The position numbers and the translations under genes were made by a program. The notes under the pieces were generated by a model. That model saw only the letters and a list, made by a program, of their open reading frames with translations, was not told the origin of the DNA and ran no database searches. From Halichondria panicea (Eukaryota > Porifera > Demospongiae > Suberitida > Halichondriidae): a DNA stretch of 64,000 bases. Within the stretch, counting starts at the first letter, position 1, and the number at the start of each line of letters is the position of its first letter. This document shows positions 34,020-45,117 of this stretch, piece by piece. The DNA lies in contig NC_087384.1 in the NCBI RefSeq assembly GCF_963675165.1, positions 1,758,501 through 1,822,500 on the forward strand. The letters run 5' to 3'.

Positions 34020-35868
34020 TCAAAAGTCAACAGTCAGATCTAAGTTATGGATCTCTCTGAGAAACAACTGCCATCTCTTGGGAAACGAATCTTTCTTCTG
34101 TGGCTCAATTTGACAGACCCCATGTTTGTAGAGGTTCTTGTAAGGGTTGGATGGGTCGATGATGCGTGGCTTCTCGGGTAGGTAGTGACCGTACTTCTCC
34201 ATAATCACAGGGTTCTCCCCGGGGACGTGAATGCTGTATTGATAGAGAGTAGTTGTGTGTCTGTATTAGGTTTTTGGTACTTCCTTTAATGGCTACTGCA
34301 TTGCAATGTTTTTGCGGCCTGACACGTGTTTAGGGTATGAAATGTTGTACAAATTCATGACTGTATATACCGTATATATGTATAGAGGGTATAATTATTT
34401 CGAGGGTATAAATGTTCGTGGTTTTCGCGGATTAAGCATGTACCGCGAACATTTATAACCCTGAATTTAATATCGCATGCATGCATGCTGCAAAAGGCTG
34501 CTATTCCACGAAAATGAACGCAAAAATTTATACCCTCGAAATATACCCGCTATACGGTACAGTATATACATACCATAATGTTGTACCACAATGTTTTACT
34601 GTACATAGTGGTAAAATAATGGTAAAGCAAATCACTCTAGGTCTTGATTTATAGCAATACTCTCGACCAGCTTCTTGATATCCTTGGTCATCCTATATAA
34701 GCGAGAGAAGCAAGTGGATGCAAACTTTTCCCAAATCAATAGCCCACCCACCATTTTGCCAGTTCTTCTAGTGATTCTGCCTGTGCTAACTCAGCAGGTG
34801 CATGTTCGTAGGATATCAGTACGAGCATAGACAGTAGGTAGGATTTAGGGCAGCCGTTTTTCTGCTTGTCCCATGTTCTGTTTCTCCATGCCTTGAATCT
34901 TTTTATAAGTGTTTTTACCTGTTAATAAATCATGTGACATACTGTAGATATCGTAAATATTTCGTACTTGTTGTGGTTGTGATTTTACTAGCATTGTCTG
35001 ATACTTGAACAGTCCACAGCAAAACCTGACTTTGTGTGTGCATAATTAGAGAGAGTAATATCATAGAACGATAAGAGACAAGAAGGTTACGCACAAATTC
35101 CTCCTCTTTGGATGCATTCCTTTGAGGTAGTCGTACAAATCCTCCAAGTTTTGTTTCTTCCATTGAGGACTGAGTTGTAAATCAATGTTCAGGTTAGAGG
35201 TCTCGAAACGCCAGCCGTGGTACAACCTCTCAATGTTCTTTATGTCAGTAATGGAGTGCCTTAGGCACTTGATTGTTCTGCCCAGTATGAATTTGTACTG
35301 TTCCTCAGATACCTCTTTCGTGCTCGGATGCAGACCTGTATAGTAAGATACCATAACGCATAAGATAACATAATTATGTATAATCATGTAAGTATTTTTA
35401 GTTTTTGAATTTGAGATTGAACATAATTATTATAATTTTTTTATATGCACAATAATTATGTTTCAGTCTGTGTGAGCCTTTGTAGGACTTGTAGGGTTAG
35501 CATGAATTTAGGCTAATGCACAACATGAATTAATATAGCTCATTTGCTCTCATGAACTGTAGTATAGTGTATGCATAGTGTGTTTGTACTTGGTGAATAG
35601 ATGCATAGATCAACATCAAAGTGTGCAGGCAGACTTGTCTCTTGCCCCAGGGACCCTCCAAGGTATACTTCAGATATGCTTATGCCCAGAGTAGACTCCT
35701 AGAGCAGAAAAACACAGTGCACATGGCATATCTAGAGTTCCAAATGAAGATCACCTTCTTTTTTAGTATGCTTCTAACCCTCTTCACAAATGCTGTGACA
35801 TCTTTGAGTGGAGTCCTCACTCTACTAGCTTTGCTCATGGGTACTGCCAGAGCCAGTGCCATTGTCAC
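34020..35868 (-). CDS. 2'-5'-oligoadenylate synthetase-like gene, array locus 4, divergent lineage (intact)
   Basis: Exons 35868-35755, 35698-35590, 35335-35095, 35025-34968, 34918-34752, 34692-34636, 34233-34020; 319 codons, with the array's common intron phases. It belongs to a divergent lineage. The loop reads YLGGSLGQETSLPAHFDVDL, the third Asp lies in NIDLQLSPQW, exon 4 has FCCGLFKYQ instead of FSVNASKWQ, and exon 7 begins VPGENPVIMEKY before RIIDPSNPYKNLYKHG. All three metal-binding Asp positions remain, so activity is plausible. Exon 1 is longer than elsewhere; an in-frame Met eleven codons in could be the true start. Intron 6 contains an ACCGTA MITE. A near-complete but broken copy lies at 49.4-51.85 kb. 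Confidence 0.88.
34369..34559. mobile_element. ACCGTA-type MITE in intron 6 of OAS locus 4
   Basis: About 190 bp. Ends accgtatatatgtatagagg and its mirror closing in acccgctatacggta, with inner cgagggtataaatgttcgtg mirrored by atttataccctcg. Non-coding. Confidence 0.75.
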
Positions 35869-35879
35869 ATGGCCTTGTG

Positions 35880-36800
35880 TATACTATGTATAGTAAGCTA
35901 GCTAGCTAGCTTGATCCCTTCCTTGTTTATGGATGTTTGGTTGAGGACATTTACCTAATAAATAATGTTGCTGTTTGCTTATCAAGTTGATGCTGCATAA
36001 AAAAAAACTTTTGCCTCAGCCTCTAGTCTTGCTCTATTCATCTAGTTCATGTAGCTAATCATGCATGCTCTCACATTTTTGGCCTAATAGGTACGTTTTT
36101 TCGTATGTTTGAGCTTCAATCTATCAATCGGCAGCAAAATATAAATTTCCCCGACATTTTCCCTCTCCCTTAGCCATTTCCCCTATTTCACTCGAATACA
36201 CATCATTATTGTTTGATTATATATATGCTTGTAGTGACACACATTTTCACTTAACTCAAGCTTTCCTATATATAGAATCAGCCTCGGTTATACTGTATCC
36301 AGTAGCAACGTCAACCACGTCTCTTTTAGGAGACCTATCAGAAGTAATTGCTTAATTATAATTATAGTGCTCATAAACAATGCATGCATGGTGCCCTGGC
36401 CCAACGAGCCTCTACAAATATCTCAGATGCCTTTATACATGTCCTATATAATATATACTTTCTTTTGAAATGCCTCATGTGTATACACGATGATGATTAT
36501 TGTGTATAATAATAAATACTCATATAATGGCCTCTATAAACAGTCCTTGTTTAGGATGCCAGATACGTGCTTAACTATCTCCCTATATACATGTAGCTTG
36601 TCCTATTGGTCTTCTTTTGTGTCTTGCCATGTTATTCTAAATATTGTATGTCTGGCTACGGAGAGGAGAGTCCCTTAATTTGTTGCAAAATACTTTTTGT
36701 TATTTTTGGTCACACATGCATGCATGGAAACTCTATAAGTTAACAATGTGCTACTATAGTCCTGTGTATGTAAGTACTAAAGTTAGTCAGCTCTCTTGAA
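35880..36800. other. Intergenic between OAS loci 4 and 5, no gene seen
   Basis: AT-rich, no exon or clear inverted-repeat element recognised. It should contain the promoter of locus 4 (minus strand, upstream of 35868), but no convincing TATA or initiator could be assigned. Confidence 0.45.
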
Positions 36801-36805
36801 CGGTC

Positions 36806-39253
36806 TTAACGTGTGATCTCCTCCACACTCTTCTCAAGGTCAAAGTGTTTCACTTTGTCCACAAACTGGCTCCAGTCCCCATCCCCACGCTCGTAGTCAC
36901 ATGGCCTTTTCTTGGGTGGGTACGGCCCAATGCCAGACTGGTAGACATTGTTAGCTGGATTGGCCGGGTCGACCAGGCGTGGAGTGGACGAAGGAAAGAG
37001 GGTGGGGTAGTCTCTAGCGTTGTAGTAGTTCTCCCAGTAAATGCTGGAAAATTAGCATGCATGCAGACTCGGTTGTATACAGTTGTATATCATGCACATG
37101 CGTGTGCGCAGCAAAAACATGCACATGCACTCTGGGTTACTTACTTCATTGTCCTGTGGTTGCGGACAATTTCCTTCAGTTTTTGTGTTGTGCTGTGTGG
37201 AGTGTCAAATATTAACTTTTATTGCTTTTTAATAAGTGCTGACATCAGCGTTTTACATTCAAATTGCACAGGAAGCGACTCATCACTGACTGTGCAGATA
37301 TTTTTCCATATTGCACACCCGGAAGTATTATTGCACACTTGTTATTGCACACTAGGAAGTGATTCTTATTTGGAATAAAACGTTTTCAGCAGTGAGAGAA
37401 CAAGAAAAACATAGTTTACACACTTATAATTATGCATTGCAATGTTCATCAGTCTCTTTTCTTGTTTTCTGATGCTCTGTATCACTTCTGTGCTCTTTTT
37501 GCAGTGAAGCTGAGGGTCAGGAGGTTGTCAGTGTTCATATTTAACGCATCAAACAGGCATCAGTGTTGGAAGTGGGTGCTTTGAGCGGAGTATTGCACAT
37601 GTAGAAGTGTACTGCACCACCATATAAGCCTGTTCAGGCTTGTATAAAGTCGTTTTGGCTTCAAAAACGGTTGTCACACTTTTCTTCAGTTATAGCGGTG
37701 CATGTTTCCTCTTCTGATACACTGGAGCATGATAGAAAGCAAGCACATGCTTTTTATCCTTCAGAACTATCCATTTTCAAAACGGGTTGCTGGTTGTCAA
37801 CGTTTTTCTTGTCTTTTTTCTTGTCTGTTCTCTACAAAATCTTTAAGTAGCCTTCTGCAAGCTCTCTTGGTGTTCTAGAGTCTTATTTCTTTGTCTTTCT
37901 AGCTGTTTTCTTTCAACTTCAACTGGGAGAAATCAATTTTGTTGCTACGCATTCTTCTGGTTGATAAAGCAACCGCATGTTGCGCATGCGCAGATTCAAC
38001 CTGCATTTTGGTTGCCAAGCAATAAATGCATTATCCCATGGATACTGATGATTATCACTCGTCCGTGCCTAGTAACTGTCACTCGTGCCTTGCAGGCACT
38101 CGTGCAGTTACTGGCACAGACTCGTGATAATCTTCAGTATCCATAGGATAATATCATAGTATATATATTATTGTAATTTTACGTACCTTTTGGCAGTACC
38201 AGAGGAAGTCTTGTATGCGTGAAGTACCAGCAGAGTGAGCAAGTAGGAACTTGGTCGACCTCGGCCTCCCTTGCTCTTTTGCCATAGCTGGTTCCTCCAT
38301 GCTTTAGCTCGTATGATTAGCTGCTTCACCTTATGTTTGTTTGTGTGACAATCTATTAGGTATTTACTGAACGTAATGTGTTGGTGAACTCACAGATGAA
38401 TCTTGCTCCTTCATGAAAGCAACTTGCCACTTGGATGCATTCACACTGAACCTGCAGAAACCATACATGCAGTGATTTCGATTTACTCAAAGAGAGCATT
38501 CGTGCTTTCATTATATAGTCAGCATAAAGCATGCATGCATGTGAAGTAATGCGTGTAGCTTACTTATGCCTGGCTTCAGCATCGTTAGGCACCCTATCTC
38601 GTAGGAATTCAAAGAGCTCTCGTGGATGTTTGGGTTGTCCCCCCCACCAGACAGGGCTGACTAGGAGGTCCACATCGATGTAGCCCTCATATTGAAACTG
38701 AACAGCGTATCTAGTCAGATTGATGTTAGTGACGATTCCTGCCCTGAAGACTCTGCCATCTGTTATGAAAGCCCTTATTTTCTCTAAGTAGCTTTTGTAT
38801 CCGTTTCTGTTCACTGTATCTCTGTTCACATCTGCATGTTCAAATTGCATTCAGTAATTATTATTTATTAAATGATGTAAAGACAAGCATATAGCTAGTC
38901 CTGTATATATATACTCACCGCTAGAGTAGAGCACCAGGTCAATGTCGAAGTGTTCAGGCACAGCCGTCCCATGTCCCATAGAGCCAGCCTTAACAATCTC
39001 ATTCACTCTAATACTGGGGCTTTGTGTGTACTTTGAAAGGTTTGTCTGAATTGAAAATTCTATAGATAACTTGTGATATAATTATATATAGCTTTGTCAC
39101 AGTACTGAATAGCTAGTATATATATGTAGGGGTATTAATATTTATATAGGGTAGAGTTACAGTGGCGCATGGGTCGAGTACCTGTAATCTTAGGACTAGT
39201 TCTCCAATTGCTTTCTCAGCTTCAGTATGATTTGGGGCACGAGAGGCTGCCAT
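36806..39253 (-). CDS. 2'-5'-oligoadenylate synthetase-like gene, array locus 5 (intact)
   Basis: Exons 39253-39182, 39045-38919, 38831-38564, 38451-38394, 38329-38187, 37192-37145, 37043-36806; 317 codons. Exon 2 has VKAGSMGHGTAVPEHFDIDL, exon 3 YIDVDLLVSPVWWGG, exon 4 RFSVNASKWQVAFMKEQD, exon 5 VKQLIIRAKAWRNQLW, and exon 7 WENYYNARDYPTLF plus RLVDPANPANNVYQSG. The three catalytic Asp residues and Gly-Ser loop are intact. It is the living member of a subgroup whose other copies, at 56.8 and 61.5 kb, are broken. Intron 5 is unusually long (about 1 kb) because it contains the 37826-38150 repeat and its terminal hairpin. Confidence 0.92.
37826..38150 (+). repeat. Dispersed repeat ending in a ~113-bp hairpin, copy in OAS locus 5 intron
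   Basis: Recurs at 47101-47440 in the same orientation (tagccttctgcaagctctc, gcgcatgcgcaga, acctgcattttggttgc). The 3' part (38036-38148) is a near-perfect palindrome: atactgatgattatcactcg mirrored by cgtgataatcttcagtatcc around tgccttgcaggca. Confidence 0.85.
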
Positions 39254-39585
39254 GTTGGTATGTATATAGCTTTCAGCTAAAATGAAGTTAGAAATCCAAA
39301 GTATATAGGTACGTATACACATTGGAGGTCCTAGCTCTTTTATAGTTGTAATAATTGAGTTTCTCCGGAACTGTATTTCTATAGTAGGAGTGAATATTGT
39401 GGTATGTCATGAATTTTGTATAATTATGTGTGTAGTGTATACATTAATTGGTTGCTTATAGTTCCTGGAATATTAGACTCAAGAGTCTGCATTTATTATT
39501 GCAATTTTATTGATGGTAGCAAACATGAACATGTATATATAGCTGCAATGAACAGCTAGTAAATGTGCTTGTAAGGCTAAATGAC

Positions 39586-40115
39586 CTATGTGAGGTTCAT
39601 CACAAGATTAAGTGTTTCTATTCTCTTTGCAAATATCTCCCATCGTTCTTTAATGTCCTTTCCCCCGCTCGGTTTTACTTCCCCGAGGCCTTGTCGGTAC
39701 AAGTTTGTGAATGGGTTGGCAGGATCGAGGAGGCATGGCCGGTCTGGGAGGATGTCACAGTACTTCTCCATTATTAAGGGGTTCTCCCCAGGGACTATAA
39801 GGCTGTGATATGTATGTAATAATTTTTATTATACGTAATATTTATGTATACTGAGAGTGAACTTACTCCAAGCTGGCGTCAGGTAAAATATCTTCTTTAA
39901 CTTCAGATCATTTGTCATCCTGTATATACGTGATAATTATGGTCAATAATTCATTTTTCTCTAGCCAGTCCAGACTGCTCACCATTCTGCCAATTCTAGT
40001 AGTTTTGCTTGTTCAACACAGACTCTGAGCCACTGTCGTATGAGATTACAACAAGGAATATAGATTTTGGGCGATGCACCACTTGGTGTACTCGCAAGTG
40101 GTTTTAATGCAATTT
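39586..40115 (-). pseudogene. OAS-like pseudogene, 3' half only (array locus 6)
   Basis: Exon 7 (39802-39586) is open and resembles the divergent lineage: VPGENPLIMEKY, LLDPANPFTNLYRQG. Exon 6 (39919-39867) is 53 bp instead of 57, which breaks the reading frame relative to exon 7. Only the 3' half of exon 5 is visible (ending at 39983, LLELAEW, with GASPKIYIPCCNLI in place of PKSYLLS). No exons 1-4 lie upstream before locus 7, so the enzyme core is gone. Sequence near 40625-40700 resembles that upstream of locus 14 (about 61080-61140), perhaps the old 5' flank. Confidence 0.8.
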
Positions 40116-40842
40116 CCAATTGTCTGCGAGTACAGATTTTTTCGATTTTACTCTCATGCATTTGCAGAAGTAACATAAATTAATACTCGCGACAATAATG
40201 TCACCTTATAGTATTTTATGGTCAGTGTTATAGTTATCAGTTTAGGGTAAATTTGGTATGTATTCCTGACAATATCAAAGGATAGCACTAAATGCACGTG
40301 TGGTTGTACTGCATGGTCCACAACATTGCTGCTTTTCATGTGCTGTTATACTTTTATCAGTAACGTAGTGTGCGCGTATATATATAAGTGCACTGCACTC
40401 TAATGGCAATGGGATTGATTGTAAACGTATAGAGGCACGTAAAATTGGTTGTTTTCTCTGATGTGTATAATTTGACTGCCCCCCCCTCAGCTTTAATGAC
40501 TATAAAGAAACACATGTCATGTTATAGCTATAGATATAGCTACAGAATGCATCTTTTAGTTTATAGTTCATCCATTTAAATTTAAGGTAGTTACTGAAAT
40601 GCCTCCAGCTCGCACTCACTAGCACCTTCATGCTTAGCAACTTTTGTACTGAGATGATTCCCATGAAAAGTTCCTTCAGAATATTAATTGTTTTGAGGTT
40701 AACCATCATGAACATGACAAACATTATAGTATTAATTCCTAGTAAAGTTTTCAGTTGCCAGTTTCTAGTACTACATGCATGAACTGCTAACCATTAGCTA
40801 ATGATCAGTATTACACCTATACATGCATGCTCATTTAAGACT

Positions 40843-42233
40843 TTAATATTCCACAGCTTTTGTGAGATCGATAGTGTCAATGTTAGTGACCAGCTGTGTC
40901 CAGTTCCCATTTATTCCAGTTTTATACACGTTGTTCGTAGGGTTTGCCGGATCGAGAATTCTTGGTTCTCTTTCACTTGGTATATATAGTCGTGGATAGA
41001 GAGTAGATACACTATAAGTGTAGTACCTCTTCCAGTGCATACTGTAGTTTATGTTATTGTGGTTATCAGTGTCAATCTTATATTCATCTGACTTACTTAA
41101 CAGTTGTGTGATCCCTAACAATCTTCTTTAGCTCAACTTTTGTCCTGCGTGCATGGTTGGGTAGATACACACAATTGTGTTATAAACTAAAATTCTGCTT
41201 TACTGAACTTACTCTCTAGCAATTAATGAGGTGCTTGATGTGCTGACACCACGCCCTCGTGCATTTTCGTATGCCTTCAATACGAGAAGAGAGATGAGAT
41301 AAGATGTTGGTTTTCCCACATTACTGTGTGACCATGTTTTGTTCCTCCAAGCCTTAGCACGCTTGATAAACTCTTTAGCCTGCATGCATGCATGTCATAC
41401 GGTTATGTGTATGTCTTAGAATAATTATTGTTTGCTTACCTGACTTGGAACCTCACTGAAAAATTGCACCTGCCACTTCGAGGCATTCACTGAGAAACTG
41501 AAACAGATTCATGTATGGCATTATGACATGCAGTGTATAGCTATATATTACTGTACTCACTCGAAAAGGTGTTCTCGGTCAACATCTTGGAGAAACGTCC
41601 AGAGTGCATCTAGATTTGGCCAGTTTGGGCTAACCAGCAGATCCACTTCAATTCCATAGTAGTAGAAATTCACTGCATGTGGTTTGGTTTTGCTGAGTGT
41701 CACCCCCGGCACACTGCCTAAGAAGATCCTCAGTTTGTCTAAATACTTCCCATAGCCCGTGTCTATACCTCCAGAAGTTGTGCGCTGTCTTTTTGCCCTG
41801 GTGTTTTTTATTTCTCTTGCATCTACATCTACAAAAATACGTGGGAAATGCATGCATGGGCCAGCTTTTAGCTAAATAATAATTTATTGTATACATATAT
41901 TTTATAATTGTTTTCCTATTAAACACTCTCAATGCCGGCTTATAAATACCTGAAGAGTAGATGACTAAGTCCAAGTCAAACTTTCCTGGAACTGCAGTGC
42001 CATGTCCCAGAGAGCCAGCCTTGATCACCTCATTCACAGTTAGGCCGATATCTCCATGCTATATACGTATATGATAGTAATATAAACATTTAAGCATGTT
42101 CACTTACAATTATACAGTTGAGTCATGCAGGTAGACTCATGTATAGATCTATTACCTGGAATTCAGTGACAAGTTTGTCTACTTTAACTTTTGCTTCCTC
42201 TATAGTGAGTACTTTAGTCACTTTATGAGCCAT
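40843..42233 (-). CDS. 2'-5'-oligoadenylate synthetase-like gene, array locus 7 (intact)
   Basis: Exons 42233-42156, 42058-41950, 41828-41561, 41497-41440, 41379-41213, 41144-41097, 41041-40843; 308 codons. Exon 2: VIKAGSLGHGTAVPGKFDLD. Exon 3 has a basic insert before the conserved GYGKYLDKLRIFL and gives the third Asp as IEVDLLVSPNW. Exon 4: FSVNASKWQVQFF. Exon 5: AKEFIKRAKAWRNKTW and TSYLISLLVLKAYE. Exon 7 is short, with RILDPANPTNNVYKTG. The start ATG at 42233 gives MAHKVTKVL, like the MAHP start of locus 2. Phases agree with the array pattern and all catalytic residues are kept. Confidence 0.92.
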
Positions 42234-42429
42234 TTCAGATATGCTATGATATAGAAAGATCTATGTATGCAGGCTCCAAGTCTTTATAAAATACAAACTG
42301 TTGAGGCCATGCAGTTAGGGGGTAGTACCTAATTTTAGAAGTGACATCATACTAGCATCATTATATAACATTTGTACTTAATGAATATTGGTGTTGGTGT
42401 AAATCACAAGCCAGACAAATCAGATTATG

Positions 42430-43990
42430 AATAAATGCTCACAGATCACCTCCAATTGATTAACAAACTCTGTCTCGACAGTTGAAACTGACCAACCAGA
42501 AGACCCCATGCATCGTTGATGTCGAAACGACTGAAAAGCTTCAAATGAATCTGATGAAGATAATGTTAGTATACCAAGTGCATGAACCAGAAAACCTAGC
42601 TGTTGAATGGTCTATAGAGCAGCTAGCACCTTCTGGGTTATAGAACATAATATTATGCCTCAAAGTTGATAGGAAAGTGAAGAGTTGAGTGAAGAAAAAA
42701 ATTGTGAAACGATCACGACTCCATCAATAGTGTTTTAAATTTTAGTTCCTCGTATATACCAACTGTATGAGATGTGTGAACTGAATACGTATTGTTCACT
42801 TTCTTATTCATCTATGATGCATTCAGTATTCAACTTGTGTGTATTTTTACTACTACTAGGGATAGGCAGGGTATATCAAGCTTTTTCCTGTGGCAATTAG
42901 TATACCATGCAGGTCCATGTTGCTTCGAGATGCATGCATCCATTGCCTGAAGCAAGCTAGATGATGATGCCAGGCTCAAATAATATATAGTTAAGTTCTT
43001 CCATGGTTCTTGATGTTGTAAGAGACATGTGAACCCTCAAGGTATATATATATTTAGCTACAAGCTAATAATAGTTTTGTAGGTCCGGGAAACACAGACG
43101 TTTTCAGGTGTGATAGACCAATCTGGAAGCCAAAGTATGTGGTATTTTCCCCATTGACAGGTATATAGTCAGAAGCACACATGCAGGCTATAAGTATAGA
43201 CTCTTGTTAATCTATCTATCCTTGAGACAATGCAGCTTGGCCAGAATAGCGAGGTGTCCGCATTTCAGAAAATAGCCGCGGCTAAAAAACGAACCTACCT
43301 CACTAATTGTGCAGTTCTGTCTCAAGGATAATTGCTCTCTATTTTATCTGCCAAACCACACCCAAAACGTCATATCTGGCCGTAATAAACATTGAAGACT
43401 TAGTTTTTGTGGAAGCCCATGCAGTATACAGAATAGCAAGTGGCTGCATTCAGGGCGAGTTTTGTGCAGTAAACATCTATACCGTATTACTAGCATATTT
43501 TGCTGGTGAAAAACCTTTGCGAATGAGCTAAATCAGCAGAAAAGTTGATCCTTTGCGATCTAACTATTGCGTCTGGCAAGGATCATGTGTAAATACTAGT
43601 AATAATTTAGGTTTTGCGGATTTTTTTTATTGCGAATTGATCAACCATCGCAAAGTTTGTAAATGTTGCTCGCAAAACATTCTAGTAATACGGTATAGCT
43701 AGCAATCCGTCCTGAACCAAATGGCCGATATTATCGAGGTGGCCGCCGTGCTTTAGAGAGCTGGAATAGCAAGAGTCTACTGTATAATTATGATATACCA
43801 CACCTACAAGGAGGATATACGCACCCATAAATGATATCGTCTGGTACTATGGTTACTCTGAAGACAAGCATACATGTTGTACGAATCAATGGTTGTTCCC
43901 ACGCAGGAGAAGGATGAAGTGAGGAAAGAACTGAGGGAGCTGAGGTAAACGGTGATTTTCATTCTGAGGCAATACCTCACTAAGCATGGT
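42430..43990 (+). pseudogene. Unrecognised + strand gene family, copy 5, inside the OAS array (degenerate)
   Basis: The family's blocks recur: acagatcacctccaattgat and ctgaccaaccagaagacccc (42441-42500), a broken coiled-coil block (about 42660-42700), attgcctgaagcaagc (42950), the ENTDVFRCDR segment followed by PKYVVFSPLTG (about 43090-43165), and VPTQEKDEVRKELRELR (about 43890-43945). Stops interrupt most of it. It runs opposite to the surrounding OAS genes and is interrupted by the transposon at 43192-43783. Its presence suggests that a segment spanning the 23-27-kb region and an OAS gene was once copied here. Confidence 0.55.
43192..43783. mobile_element. Inverted-repeat element with a nested MITE
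   Basis: The ends (tatagactcttgttaatc on the left; ggaatagcaagagtctactg on the right) are inverted copies. A second inverted-repeat element sits inside at 43482-43695, with ends accgtattactagcatattt and ttctagtaatacggt. Both are non-coding; the inner one is younger. Confidence 0.65.
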
Positions 43991-44029
43991 GTGTGTGTGT
44001 GTGATTAGGTTGGCTTTTACCATACAAAT

Positions 44030-44315
44030 TCTCTGCAGCTGACTTAGCAAGTAAATTCAAAACTACCTCCCCCTTCCCACGTGCACGTATGCTTATTATT
44101 TCCCCACATACTCACTCCACCCCCCCACTTAACACTCCACTCCCCCAGGCACCATACCAGCACAACAGTGGGCATGGTGTGACGTTGAAAGATGGACGAT
44201 GCAGATACCATTCTAAAAGGAGCTCTGGACAATCACTATTAGATAGTCAAACAGTTCAAAGGTCAGATTAACAATACACTCAGTCGCCGATTGTACGGCT
44301 AATGTCAACATACAT
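44030..44315 (+). repeat. Segment duplicated from, or with, 27170-27395
   Basis: Shared blocks: tttccccacata, the C-rich run, caggcaccataccagcac versus caggcactataccaaccc, gaaagatggacgatgc, and tgtacggctaatgtcaacat. One + strand frame is open in both copies around SGHGV.LEDGRC or the closely similar SGHGVTLKDGRC, so part may be an exon of the unrecognised + strand family. Each copy lies just 3' of an OAS gene or fragment. Confidence 0.65.
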
Positions 44316-44334
44316 CGTACCGTCCTGATTTGGT

Positions 44335-44745
44335 TGTTGCTCAAAGAATTTCACCTGCCATTTAGCAGCGCACACAGAGTATATTTGTACACGCACACAT
44401 TAGAGTTTAGACTATCGCAAATTATGGAGAGCGGCAGCCCCATCTTATAGTTACATTGATAGACCGTGCATTTTACAATTGTCAAATATTTAATTTCTCC
44501 TTTAAAAGTTACCTACAATACTGTACGTATATATACATTCAACTTATTCGTATCTTTCTTCTTTTGGGACACCTTGAGGAAGCCGTAAACATGGTTGTTC
44601 CAGTATACGGACTAACAAAGAGGTCAACGTCGATAATGTCGTCAAACTTAAATTGGACAGAAAACTTGGTCTGTTTGGTTATCGCGACTTTGGGCTGTCT
44701 TTCGAGAAACGTCTGTAGCTGATCTAGCCACTTACCAAATCCCTA
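44335..44745 (-). pseudogene. OAS-like fragment, exons 3 and 4 only (array locus 8)
   Basis: 44549-44743 is nearly identical to exon 3 of locus 2 (gtatctttcttcttttggga, gtcgataatgtcgtcaaact, ctttgggctgtctttcgaga). It has lost several bases near 44583-44600 and has substitutions such as a changed catalytic-strand neighbour. 44335-44385 matches exon 4. No exons 1, 2, 5, 6 or 7 surround it. It is a recent partial duplicate of locus 2 with a broken frame. Confidence 0.8.
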
Positions 44746-45117
44746 CAAACATAATATTATCATATACTCTTGGCAATATTTAGACAATGTTGTGGATAAT
44801 ATTTTCGTGGTATACTGATTGCACTGCAGGTAAAGGTAGTCAAGGTCGCTTCATTTGTGGGTAAAATATTCGTGGTCAGAGCTTCAACCACAAAACCACA
44901 AATATTTTGTCCCCTGAAAATTACCATATACAGTACCTAATTTTAGAAGTGACATCATGTGTACTATAGTGCTATAGAAAATTTAAAATGCCTGTGTTTA
45001 TACCAAATGAATATTGGTATTGGTATCACAAGTCACAAAAATCAAAGTGCATGCTATAATTATAGCAAGAGGATTCGTGTCTCTTGCAAGTTTTAATTCT
45101 CTTCTCCAAGGATCTTC

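Noticed and set aside
36845-37378. 177-codon + strand frame, one of the longest in the window
   Set aside because: It is the antisense of exons 6-7 of OAS locus 5; splice sites, phases and homology support the minus strand.
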